A DNA stretch of 64,000 nt from Verrucomicrobiia bacterium. Its GTDB lineage: Bacteria > Verrucomicrobiota > Verrucomicrobiia > JABWAM01. How positions within the stretch are numbered: the first letter of the stretch is position 1; each line of letters opens with the position of its first letter. Below, piece after piece: positions 19,344-29,756 of the stretch. Location: contig JAQUAF010000016.1 of NCBI GenBank assembly GCA_028687435.1, forward strand, positions 1-64,000, in the 5' to 3' direction. Position numbers and translations under genes: made by a program. The notes under the pieces were generated by a model. That model saw nothing but the letters and a program-made list of their open reading frames with translations. It was not told the DNA's origin and made no database searches.

Positions 19344-20171
19344 ATGATCAAATCCATCAATCTCTGGTCATTCCCGGCCAAACTTGACTTGGAGGGATGT
19401 TTTAAAATGGCAAAGCAAATGGGTTTTCCCGCTGTGGAAATGACCTGCGATTTGAAGGGACGTTTTAACATTGGAGCAAGCGAGGAGGATTGCCAGAACG
19501 TCCGCCGCATGGCTCACCAGATGGGGGTTCAGCTGACTTCATTGGCGAGCGGCATTGCATGGACTTACTGTCCCACTTCCGAACAGGCCGCCCATCGCGA
19601 AAAGGCTGTGGAGTCCTACCGGCGGATGATTCAAATTTCGCGCTGGCTGGGGGTCGATTCGATTCTGGTGGTGCCTGGCGCCGTCCAGATCCCGTGGGAT
19701 CCGAAGTTCAAGCCTGTCCGTTATGACACGGCCTACGAACGGGCTGCGGACTTCATCGAGAAACTCCTGCCTTTTGCGGAGAAGTACCAGATTCGTGTTT
19801 GCATTGAAAATGTCTGGAACCACTTCCTGATGTCGCCTCTTGAACTTTGTGATTTCGTGGATTCCTTCGATCATCCCAGTGTGCGGGTTTATTTCGATGT
19901 GGGCAATGTGCTGCGTTTTGGCGTTCCCCAGCATTGGATTGAGATCCTTGGCAAACGCATCCATCGCGTACATGTGAAGGATTACAAGCTTTCGGGCAAT
20001 TGGTTGCAGGGATTCTGTCCATTGTTTGAGGGCGATGTGCCGTTCAAGGAGGTGATCTCCGCGCTCAAAAAAGCCGGTTATGATCGCAGCCTGACCGCGG
20101 AAGTCAATCCGCCGACGGAAGCCACGCTCAAGGCCGCTTCCAAGGCGCTCGACAAGATCGTCAAAATGTAG
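19344..20171 (+). CDS. Sugar phosphate isomerase/epimerase (xylose-isomerase-like TIM barrel)
   Basis: 275 residues, the usual size for this family. It opens with IKSINLWSFPAKLDLEGCFK and carries barrel motifs typical of AP-endonuclease-2-type isomerases: VCIENVWNHF (metal-binding Glu), VYFDVGNVLRFG (Asp/Gly), VHVKDYKL (His/Asp) and AEVNPP (final Glu). These would hold a divalent metal and interconvert a keto-aldose or epimerise a sugar. The gene stands alone with a downstream transglycosylase 25 bp away. The 228-bp gap before it contains TTGACG but no clear -10. Substrate unknown. Confidence 0.8.
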   Translation: MIKSINLWSFPAKLDLEGCFKMAKQMGFPAVEMTCDLKGRFNIGASEEDCQNVRRMAHQMGVQLTSLASGIAWTYCPTSEQAAHREKAVESYRRMIQISRWLGVDSILVVPGAVQIPWDPKFKPVRYDTAYERAADFIEKLLPFAEKYQIRVCIENVWNHFLMSPLELCDFVDSFDHPSVRVYFDVGNVLRFGVPQHWIEILGKRIHRVHVKDYKLSGNWLQGFCPLFEGDVPFKEVISALKKAGYDRSLTAEVNPPTEATLKAASKALDKIVKM

Positions 20172-20196
20172 TTCACCGGAAGCGGACCCCGCTGGC

Positions 20197-20766
20197 ATGC
20201 GCCGATTCACTGGAGCTGTTTGGTTTGGTCTGTTGCTTGGGCTGTTCATTCTTGGTGTGCCGCTTTGGCGGATGCGCCAGTCGTCCTTGCGCGAAAGCCG
20301 CTTTGATGCGCTTATCCTGTGGGCTGCGGCGGAGAACGGGGTTGATCCGGCCCTTGTCAAAGCCGTGGCATGGCGCGAAAGCAAATTTGATCCCGCCGTG
20401 CGCGGGCGCAACGGGGAGATCGGCCTCATGCAGGTGATGCCCACACCGGCCAATGAATGGGCGGCGGCTCATGGCGGCAGGGAGATGGATCCTTCCAGAC
20501 TCTTTGATCCATTGACCAATTTGCGTGTTGGCTCCTGGCATCTGACCCGCGCGCTTCAAAATTGGGCTCACGCGGCCGATCCGGTTCCTCTGGCCCTTGC
20601 CCAATACAATGCCGGACGCGGCAACCTTCTCAAATGGGTCGATGCCGCCTCGATGGGCGATGGCGAGTATTTTGTTTGCGAACGGATTCAGTTTGCCTCC
20701 ACCAGGAGCTATGTTCGCGACATTCTCCGCCAATGCCGGACCTATCGCCAGCGCGGCGAGTTTTGA
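20197..20766 (+). CDS. Lytic transglycosylase (SLT domain)
   Basis: 189 residues. An N-terminal hydrophobic segment (VWFGLLLGLFILGVPLW) serves as signal anchor, followed by a soluble-lytic-transglycosylase fold. AVAWRESKFDP has the catalytic Glu, GEIGLMQVMP is the conserved substrate-groove motif, and ALAQYNAGRGNLLKW is the family AYNAG box. The enzyme cleaves peptidoglycan glycan strands in the periplasm with formation of 1,6-anhydro ends. It starts 25 bp after the isomerase gene. Its 3' end faces gyrA, and the two stop codons are about 60 bp apart. Confidence 0.85.
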   Translation: MRRFTGAVWFGLLLGLFILGVPLWRMRQSSLRESRFDALILWAAAENGVDPALVKAVAWRESKFDPAVRGRNGEIGLMQVMPTPANEWAAAHGGREMDPSRLFDPLTNLRVGSWHLTRALQNWAHAADPVPLALAQYNAGRGNLLKWVDAASMGDGEYFVCERIQFASTRSYVRDILRQCRTYRQRGEF

Positions 20767-20827
20767 TTGGCCAATCCCTGAAAAGGCCGCCCGGGGTGGT
20801 TGCAGCCTTGGAACGTCCGCCTTCCAC

Positions 20828-23455
20828 TTACGCTGCGTCTTCCTCTTGTTCGGTGACAACCTTGGCGATGGCCTGGAGGCGGTCTCCCTCCTCGAGGTTC
20901 AACAGTTTGACGCCCTGTGTGTTGCGCCCGGTCTGGCGGATATCCTTCACCGCGGTGCGCACCATCTGGCCCTTGGCGGTGATGAGCATGATTTCGTCGG
21001 TTTCCAGCACGGTCAGGGCGCCCGCCACGCCACCGGTCTTTTCGGTGGTCTTCATGGTGATGATGCCCTTGCCGCCGCGCGACTGGCGCCGGTATTCTTC
21101 AAAAGATGTGCGTTTGCCGATGGCGTTTTCCCCGGCCACCAACAGGGTGGCGTTCGAGTCAACCACGGCGAGAGCCACCACGGCGTCGCCTTTCTCAAGG
21201 CTGATGCCCCGGACGCCGTAAGTTGCCCGTCCCATGGGCCGCGAATCCTCCTCGTGGAAGCGGATGCTCATGCCGCCGTGCGTGATGAGAACCACCTCGT
21301 CGTTGCCGCGGGTGAGTTTGGCGTCGATGAGGTAATCCCCCTGGTCGATGTTGATGGCAATGATGCCGCCTTTGCGGATGTTGGCGAACTCGCTGAGGGC
21401 CGTCTTTTTGATCGTGCCGTTGCGGGTGGCCATGAGGAGAAATTCGGTTTCGCTCCAGGTCTGGTCCTCGTCATTGGAGCCCTTGCGCGAAGTGATCCGG
21501 ATCAACTCGGCGATTTTCTCGTCGGGCTTGAGTTCCAGCAGGTTGGCGATGCTGCGTCCCTTGGCGGCGCGTCCCATGTCGGGAATCTCATGGACCCGTT
21601 CCACATAGCACCGGCCGGTGTTGGTGAAGAACATCAGGTAATCGTGGGTGGAGGCTGTGAAGAGATGCTCGATGAAATCGCTGTCTTCCCCCTCGGTCTG
21701 GCCTTCGCGGGTGGTCATGCCGATGACGCCCTTGCCGCCCCGGCGCTGCGACCGGTAGGAGCTGACATTGGTGCGCTTGATGAGTCCGGCGTGGGTGATG
21801 GTGATGATGACGCCTTCGTTGGCGATGAGGTCTTCGATGGCGATTTCGCCCTCGTCGGGCACCAGGTCGGTTTTGCGCGGCGTGGCGTGTTTTTCCTTCA
21901 CCTCGCGCAATTCCTCCTTGATGATGGCCAGCACGCGGGATTCCTTGGCGAGGATGTCCATGAGGTCCTTGATCCTGCCCATCAACTCGTTGTATTCGGC
22001 GCGCACCTTGTCCACTTCGAGGCCGGTCAACTGGTAAAGGCGCAATTCAAGGATGGCGTCGGCCTGTTTTTCGCTGAACACATACCGGTCGTCCACCAAT
22101 CGGGCGGGGCTGCGGATGAGAATGCCGAATTTTTCCACCTGTTTGCGGGTGAATTCAAAGGCCAGCAATTTGACGCGGGCCTCGTCGCGGTTGGAGGATT
22201 CCCGGATCAGGCGGATGAACTGGTCGAGATTGGCCAGGGCGATGAGATAGCCTTCCAGCACCTCGGCGCGGGCCTCGGCTTCCTGCAGTTGAAAACGGGT
22301 GCGCCGCAAAATCACGTCGCGCCGGTGTTCGATGTAGCAGGCCAGGATTTCCTTGAGGGAAAGGGTCTTGGGCCGGCCATGGTCGATGGCCAGCATGTTG
22401 ATCGAAAAGGTCGTCTCGAGCTGGGTGTGTTTGTAGAGATTATTGATGACCACCTTGGCCACCGCGTCGCGCTTGAGTTCGATGACCACCCTCGTGTTTT
22501 CGTCGGACTCGTCGCGGACGCCGCTGATGTCCATGATCTGCTTGTTGTTGACCAGATCGGCGATCTTTTCCACCAGCACCGCGCGATTGACGTTGAAGGG
22601 GATTTCCGTGACGACGATCTGTTCGCGTCCGCCCTTGAGCTGTTCCACGCCCACCCTGCCGCGCACCTTGACGCTGCCGCGTCCGGTTTCGAAATAGGTT
22701 TTGATCGGGTCCACGCCGCAAATCATGCAACCGGTCGGGAAATCCGGCCCCTTGATATGCTTCATCAATTTGGCGAGGGTGATTTCCGGATCGTCGATCT
22801 GGGCGCAAATGCCATCGACCACCTCGCCGAGGTTGTGTGGGGGGATGTTGGTGGCCATGCCCACCGCGATGCCGGTGCCGCCGTTGACCAGGAGATTGGG
22901 AAAGGCTGCCGGAAAAACCGTGGGTTCGGTGCGCGTCTCGTCGTAGTTGGGGACAAAATCGACGGTGTCCTGCTCCATGTCCTTCATCAGGATGGCGCCC
23001 AGGTGCGTCATGCGCGCTTCCGTATAACGCATGGCGGCGGGGGGATCGCCTTCCACGGAGCCGAAATTTCCCTGTCCGTCCACCAACATTTCGCGCATGG
23101 CCCAAGGCTGGGCCATGTGGACCAGGGTGGGATAGATCACCGCCTCGCCGTGCGGATGGTAGTTACCGGAGGTGTCGCCGCAGATTTTGGCGCACTTACG
23201 ATGCTGGCGGTTGGGATAAAGCGACAAATCCCGCATGGCGAAAAGAATGCGGCGCTGCGAGGGCTTGAGGCCGTCGCGCACGTCCGGCAGCGCGCGCGAA
23301 ATGATGACCGACATGGAGTAGTCGAGGAACGAGTTCTTGATTTCATCCGCAACGTTGATTTTGCTCAGGCGCTCGTTCTGGGCGTAGAGCGAAGCGGCCG
23401 CGGGCGCCGGGGTTTCCGGAGGTGTCGGGGACGGGGTGTTGTTTTGTTCTGCCAT
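20828..23455 (-). CDS. gyrA: DNA gyrase subunit A
   Basis: 875 residues, full length. The breakage-reunion domain starts at SYLDYSM-like text (FLDYSMSVIISRALPDVRDG), and AMRYTEARM contains the catalytic Tyr. The C-terminal beta-pinwheel includes the GyrA box QRRGGKG that wraps DNA and permits negative supercoiling. The quinolone-determining region reads HPHGEAVIYPT, so the positions equal to E. coli Ser83 and Asp87 are Ala and Pro. It lies 31 bp downstream of gyrB on the same strand, forming a gyrB-gyrA unit. The 956-aa ORF on the opposite strand is a coding-bias shadow. Confidence 0.97.
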   Translation of the reverse strand: MAEQNNTPSPTPPETPAPAAASLYAQNERLSKINVADEIKNSFLDYSMSVIISRALPDVRDGLKPSQRRILFAMRDLSLYPNRQHRKCAKICGDTSGNYHPHGEAVIYPTLVHMAQPWAMREMLVDGQGNFGSVEGDPPAAMRYTEARMTHLGAILMKDMEQDTVDFVPNYDETRTEPTVFPAAFPNLLVNGGTGIAVGMATNIPPHNLGEVVDGICAQIDDPEITLAKLMKHIKGPDFPTGCMICGVDPIKTYFETGRGSVKVRGRVGVEQLKGGREQIVVTEIPFNVNRAVLVEKIADLVNNKQIMDISGVRDESDENTRVVIELKRDAVAKVVINNLYKHTQLETTFSINMLAIDHGRPKTLSLKEILACYIEHRRDVILRRTRFQLQEAEARAEVLEGYLIALANLDQFIRLIRESSNRDEARVKLLAFEFTRKQVEKFGILIRSPARLVDDRYVFSEKQADAILELRLYQLTGLEVDKVRAEYNELMGRIKDLMDILAKESRVLAIIKEELREVKEKHATPRKTDLVPDEGEIAIEDLIANEGVIITITHAGLIKRTNVSSYRSQRRGGKGVIGMTTREGQTEGEDSDFIEHLFTASTHDYLMFFTNTGRCYVERVHEIPDMGRAAKGRSIANLLELKPDEKIAELIRITSRKGSNDEDQTWSETEFLLMATRNGTIKKTALSEFANIRKGGIIAINIDQGDYLIDAKLTRGNDEVVLITHGGMSIRFHEEDSRPMGRATYGVRGISLEKGDAVVALAVVDSNATLLVAGENAIGKRTSFEEYRRQSRGGKGIITMKTTEKTGGVAGALTVLETDEIMLITAKGQMVRTAVKDIRQTGRNTQGVKLLNLEEGDRLQAIAKVVTEQEEDAA

Positions 23456-23486
23456 GGGAATATTTGAAAAAAGGATGGGGAAAGGA

Positions 23487-26075
<2,589 letters not shown>

Positions 26076-26346
26076 TTAAAAGGCATCTATTTTAGTGGTA
26101 AACCCCAATGGATGCAATGATTTTTTAAAAAAAAGCCCAAGGGAATTGGTGTGCTATTCAGACCAACCACAACAGGTTGTGGTTTTTGTTTTGTCAATTG
26201 GTTAATGTGTTTTGATCTCAGATGGGTTGAAAAAATGTGATACAGATGGACTTTTTCATGTGGAATTGAGATGGGATTTATTCTGGCTATCTTGTTTTTG
26301 GAACCCCGCAAAAAGGGGTATCCAGTCGGGTCTTTTTCAAGAATCG

Positions 26347-26385
26347 CGCCTTATAAGGCGATATTAAGCGGTGCGTGTCTTGACA
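26347..26385 (+). promoter_or_regulatory. Palindrome and -35-like box in the gyrB/26.4-kb divergent gap
   Basis: CGCCTTATAAGGCG (26347-26360) is a perfect 14-bp palindrome. TTGACA (26380-26385) follows, but no good -10 is seen at the right distance. The 26061-26422 gap otherwise holds AT-rich sequence, including ACAACAGGTTGTGGTTTTTG near 26170, and must contain the gyrB promoter. Confidence 0.3.
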
Positions 26386-26422
26386 AATGGTTTTTAGGAT
26401 GCGATTTTTCCGCAAGTTGATC

Positions 26423-26746
26423 ATGGAAAAATCAAAAAAATGCGTCGGACAGCATGGCAATGGATGGCTTGATCCCGAGGGAAGGTTTTATGCCTTTTCG
26501 GAGTCCAATCATCATTGCATTTGGTGCGAGAAGAATTTTGACCAAAGTTGCCGGGCGGCTCACCGGGGAACCCGGGCATGCGGAATGGACGTCTCGGGCT
26601 GGTTCAAGTTGACGGAAGGACGGTGGATCATTGCCCATCCGATGAAGATGAAACAGGCCCAATACGATTTCATCATGGAGTGGCACAACCGGACCGGCAG
26701 GGTGCTGGATGAGTTCATGCAGCTGGTCAAGGAACGATGGGAGTGA
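26423..26746 (+). CDS. Small Cys/His-containing hypothetical protein
   Basis: About 107 residues from ATG 26423 (MEKSKKCVGQHGNGW). I do not recognise the family. Cysteines and histidines cluster in HHCIWCEKNFDQSCRAAH and TRACGM, which could bind a metal. Aromatic residues are frequent and the C-terminus is a likely helix (DEFMQLVKERW). No signal peptide or membrane segment is seen. It lies alone, 90 bp upstream of the response regulator-kinase gene on the same strand. The track start at 26387 lies next to the TTGACA box and is less likely. Confidence 0.55.
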   Translation: MEKSKKCVGQHGNGWLDPEGRFYAFSESNHHCIWCEKNFDQSCRAAHRGTRACGMDVSGWFKLTEGRWIIAHPMKMKQAQYDFIMEWHNRTGRVLDEFMQLVKERWE

Positions 26747-26835
26747 TTTTAGGCGGCGGCGGGGCTTGTCATTTTTTGAGTCTTTGACTAAGTTTTGTTC
26801 ATGTCATTGAAAATGATTGGGGGAGGATGTTGACC

Positions 26836-28038
26836 ATGGAACCGGAAGACATCGGGCGCCCCAAGGTATTGCTGGTCGATGATGAGAGGATCGTGCTTGA
26901 GGCATGCCTGCGGCTGTTGCGAAAGGAACCGTTTGATTTGTCCGTTACCACATCGCCCGGGGAGGCCCTGGAGTGGATTGGAAGGGAGACCTATGCGGTG
27001 GTGCTGGCCGATCATCGAATGGCCGGGATGACGGGAACCCGTTTGCTGGAGGAAGCAAAGGCCGTTTCCCCCGACACCATCCGGCTTATGTTGACCGGTC
27101 ATGCCGAGGCGTCCATCGCCATTGAAGCCATCAACCGCGGAGCCGTTCATCGTTTTTTGGTCAAACCATGGGACAATGAGGAACTTCGTTCCGTCATCAG
27201 ACAGTCCGTGGAACAGTTTCAACTGGTTCGCGATCATCGGCGCCTTCAGGAATTGACGCTCCGGCAGAATCGCGAGTTGCAGGATCTGAATCAGGTTTTG
27301 GAAAATAAAAACGCCGAACTGGAAAAACTCAACGACCTGAAAAATCAATTCCTCGGCATGGCCGCCCATGATTTGAGAAATCCCCTCTCCATCGTTCGGG
27401 GATACAGCGATCTGTTGTCCAGGGATGCCGCCGGCGCCCTGAGCGAGTCTCAGCGGATGTTTATTGATGAAATCAAAAACGCCAGCAAACTGATGGGCGA
27501 TTTGATTGGCAACCTGCTTGACACCTCGGCCATTGAGGCGGGAGAGCTGAGATTGTTCCCTCGACAGGTCCGGATCGAAGAGATCATCCGCCATAATGTG
27601 GAGTTGAACAATTTTTTGGCGGAGAGAAAACAGATCAAGGTGCGGTTTGTTTCGCGTTCAATTCCCCCGCCTCTGTCCGCGGACCCTGGAAAGATTGAGC
27701 AGGTGCTCAACAATCTCATCGGCAATGCCATCAAGTTTTCCCCCGCCGGTTCCCAGGTGGTGGTGGAGTTGAATGTCCAGGGCGGTTCAGCGGTTGTCAG
27801 TGTGAAGGATTACGGGCAGGGCATCCCCGGGCAGGAATTGGACAAGCTGTTCAAGCCTTTTGGGGTGACAAGCGCCAGGGCCACTGGCGGCGAAAAGAGC
27901 ACGGGGTTGGGGCTGGCCATCGTTCGCAAAATTGTCGAGGGACACGGCGGAAAGGTGGGCGTGAAAAGCCAGGTGGGCATGGGAACTGTTTTTTTCTTTT
28001 CCCTGCCTCTTTCAAACCAGAACCCGGCCCTGAAGTGA
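26836..28038 (+). CDS. Hybrid response regulator-histidine kinase
   Basis: About 400 residues with the receiver domain first: VLLVDDE, phosphoacceptor Asp59 in VVLADHRMAG, and FLVKPWD with the conserved Lys. A coiled-coil linker follows (LQDLNQVLENKNAELEKLND). The kinase has an H-box GMAAHDLRNPL with His178, an N-box NNLIGNAIKFSP, and G boxes KDYGQGIPG and GLGLAIVRKIVEGHGG. There is no membrane segment, so it is a cytoplasmic phosphorelay protein. ATG 26836 has GGGAGG 9 nt upstream; the track ATG 26827 abuts that site. Targets unknown. Confidence 0.9.
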   Translation: MEPEDIGRPKVLLVDDERIVLEACLRLLRKEPFDLSVTTSPGEALEWIGRETYAVVLADHRMAGMTGTRLLEEAKAVSPDTIRLMLTGHAEASIAIEAINRGAVHRFLVKPWDNEELRSVIRQSVEQFQLVRDHRRLQELTLRQNRELQDLNQVLENKNAELEKLNDLKNQFLGMAAHDLRNPLSIVRGYSDLLSRDAAGALSESQRMFIDEIKNASKLMGDLIGNLLDTSAIEAGELRLFPRQVRIEEIIRHNVELNNFLAERKQIKVRFVSRSIPPPLSADPGKIEQVLNNLIGNAIKFSPAGSQVVVELNVQGGSAVVSVKDYGQGIPGQELDKLFKPFGVTSARATGGEKSTGLGLAIVRKIVEGHGGKVGVKSQVGMGTVFFFSLPLSNQNPALK

Positions 28039-28088
28039 TTCGGGACGGCTGGCTTTGGCCATGCAGTCCGGAGTTCCCGCACCGCCTT

Positions 28089-28448
28089 TCAGTCAGCGGA
28101 ATCCGGTGGTTGAATGGCGGACTGCTTCTTGATTTTTACCCAGGTGTCGCGCAGTTCCTGCAACGTCCGGATGGGTTCCTCGAAATCCCCGGCTTGGATC
28201 TGTTGACGGCAGCGGGCGTAAACTTCCGACAGGGCGCGGGCCAGTTCAGGGCCGGCTTCAGGCCGGAGCGAGTCCTGCAGCATGTCGAGGGCGTTTGCAA
28301 CGCGGTTGGGATCCTTTTCGATGCATCCTCGCAAGGCCGCATCATAGGTCATGACAATCAAATCGGCGGCTGAAGCTGAAGCAGCCGCGGCTTGCAGATA
28401 GGTTCTGGTTGCCGCGCCAGCGGGGGGATTGTTGGAGAACCTGGTCAC
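28089..28448 (-). CDS. FliS-like flagellin chaperone
   Basis: 119 residues, the family size. TYLQAAAASASAADLIVMTY matches the FliS N-terminal pattern (Y-x5-AS-x-x-x-Li-x-m-Y-d-x-a). The C-terminal LQELRDTWVKI matches the last FliS helix. FliS binds the C-terminal disordered D0 region of flagellin in the cytoplasm and prevents premature assembly. It lies 45 bp downstream of a gene whose product has a flagellin-like C-terminus, which supports both calls. No other flagellar genes are in the window. Confidence 0.7.
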   Translation of the reverse strand: MTRFSNNPPAGAATRTYLQAAAASASAADLIVMTYDAALRGCIEKDPNRVANALDMLQDSLRPEAGPELARALSEVYARCRQQIQAGDFEEPIRTLQELRDTWVKIKKQSAIQPPDSAD

Positions 28449-28493
28449 AACGGGCGGGACGGTAAAGGGGGATGAGGAAAATGAATCCCTGGT

Positions 28494-29483
28494 TCAGGCA
28501 AACAGACTGACAAGATTTTTCTGATTAATGTTGCCTTGCACCGCAAGGGCCACGCTGCTTTGGGCCAGAAGTTGATGGCTGAGAAACTGGCTGTTCTGAG
28601 CCGTCTCAACGGAATCTTTGGTGGTGGTGGCGGCGCTTTTTGATGAAGGGGTTGGATTGGTGGCTGAACCGGCGGCGGTTCCCCTGGCGGGAACGTTGGG
28701 AGTTTGGGGGGTGAGCGTGGCAGCCTGTTGATCGACCACTTTCTCTTCCTTGACGATTTGTTCGCGGTCTGGCGCCGCCGCGCTTGTGGTGCTGTCGATG
28801 GTCTTGAATGCCCGGATTTGCCCTTCTTCGGTGGTCAGATCCAGATTATTGTTGACGGAGAAAACACCCGCTCCCATCCCCGATGTTTCGGTCTGGGCGC
28901 TGGCCTCGGCTTCGACCTTGTTGGAAAAGGATTGATTGTCCTGCCGGACGAGGATGGATTCTTTGGCTTTTTGATCAGCCTTTTTTTCAGCGGCGATGGC
29001 AGCATTGGAGTCCAAAGCCAAGGTTTCGGCGCCCCGGGTTTGTCCGGTGTTCTCCTGGGAATCGCGAAGAGAATACTGTGTGTATTTTGAACTGTTAAGT
29101 CTGCCGTTGATTTGATCCCGCAAATTCCACGCCTGGTTCTGGAGATCCGACCGGGTTTCATCCGCAAGTGAACCGGTCCCGTTTTTCATGACAAGCTCGG
29201 CCATCTCCTTGAGATTCCCCTTGATGTTGCCTTCGACTTCGGCAGCCCCTTCTCCGGTCAGGGCATACCTGTTCTGATTCTGGCCAGCCGTGCGCATGGC
29301 AATGCGAAGATCACTGGTTCCTTCGGATGAACCCGCTTGGGTGGATGTCCCGGTGATGGTGAAACCTGCCTCGGTGTTCCCGGTCCCCTTCCGCTTGATC
29401 GCTTCGGAAGTCTGTTGAACCTCCTGGTACCCCATGAGCCTGGAGGTTGAAGCAGCTATTTGAGTGATCGTTGCCATAGCCAT
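28494..29483 (-). CDS. Flagellin-like protein
   Basis: 329 residues. The C-terminus LAQSSVALAVQGNINQKNLV followed by SLFA resembles the flagellin D0 helix (ILaQa-x-aNQ-x-p-q-nvlsLl). An internal stretch (NLKEMAELVMKNGT, then a 30-residue helix with LRDQINGRL and YTQYSLRD) resembles the D1 helix region. QQTSEAIKRKGTGN near the N-terminus weakly resembles the RLSSG segment. The conserved N-terminal D0 sequence and the usual DDAAG motif are missing. A FliS-like chaperone gene follows. It may be a divergent flagellin, a flagellin-related filament protein, or a cap or junction relative. The middle is Ser/Thr/Ala-rich low complexity. Confidence 0.55.
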   Translation of the reverse strand: MAMATITQIAASTSRLMGYQEVQQTSEAIKRKGTGNTEAGFTITGTSTQAGSSEGTSDLRIAMRTAGQNQNRYALTGEGAAEVEGNIKGNLKEMAELVMKNGTGSLADETRSDLQNQAWNLRDQINGRLNSSKYTQYSLRDSQENTGQTRGAETLALDSNAAIAAEKKADQKAKESILVRQDNQSFSNKVEAEASAQTETSGMGAGVFSVNNNLDLTTEEGQIRAFKTIDSTTSAAAPDREQIVKEEKVVDQQAATLTPQTPNVPARGTAAGSATNPTPSSKSAATTTKDSVETAQNSQFLSHQLLAQSSVALAVQGNINQKNLVSLFA

Positions 29484-29672
29484 AGAGCTTTTTTAAATGA
29501 AAAGAGATGGTGTTAGAATGACAATCAACCATCTAAAATTAATCACTTTTTGAGGAGAAGTCAATTGATTTGCAAAGATTTTTTGCTTTACATTCATTCT
29601 TTAGGAATTTTTTTAACTTTTTTGGACCCGAGTGAAAGCGAAAAATTGTCGTTTTGGGGTTGCAAACGAAAG

Positions 29673-29700
29673 TTGCTTTGAAAGCGGTTGTTGTTATAAA
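29673..29700 (+). promoter_or_regulatory. Promoter for the 29.76-kb membrane protein gene
   Basis: TTGCTT and TATAAA are separated by 16 bp, leaving a 5' leader of about 50 nt before ATG 29757. The divergent gap 29484-29756 must also carry the promoter of the flagellin-like gene, which I could not place. Confidence 0.4.
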
Positions 29701-29756
29701 GTCCGCCTTTCTCCCGATCCCATCGGCTGAATTGCGCAATGGACAGTTTTTGAACC

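Noticed and set aside
20597-23467. 956-aa ORF on the plus strand opposite gyrA
   Set aside because: It is antisense to an unmistakable gyrA, has no domain text, and is rich in His/Asp/Gly/Phe as expected from codon bias on the other strand.
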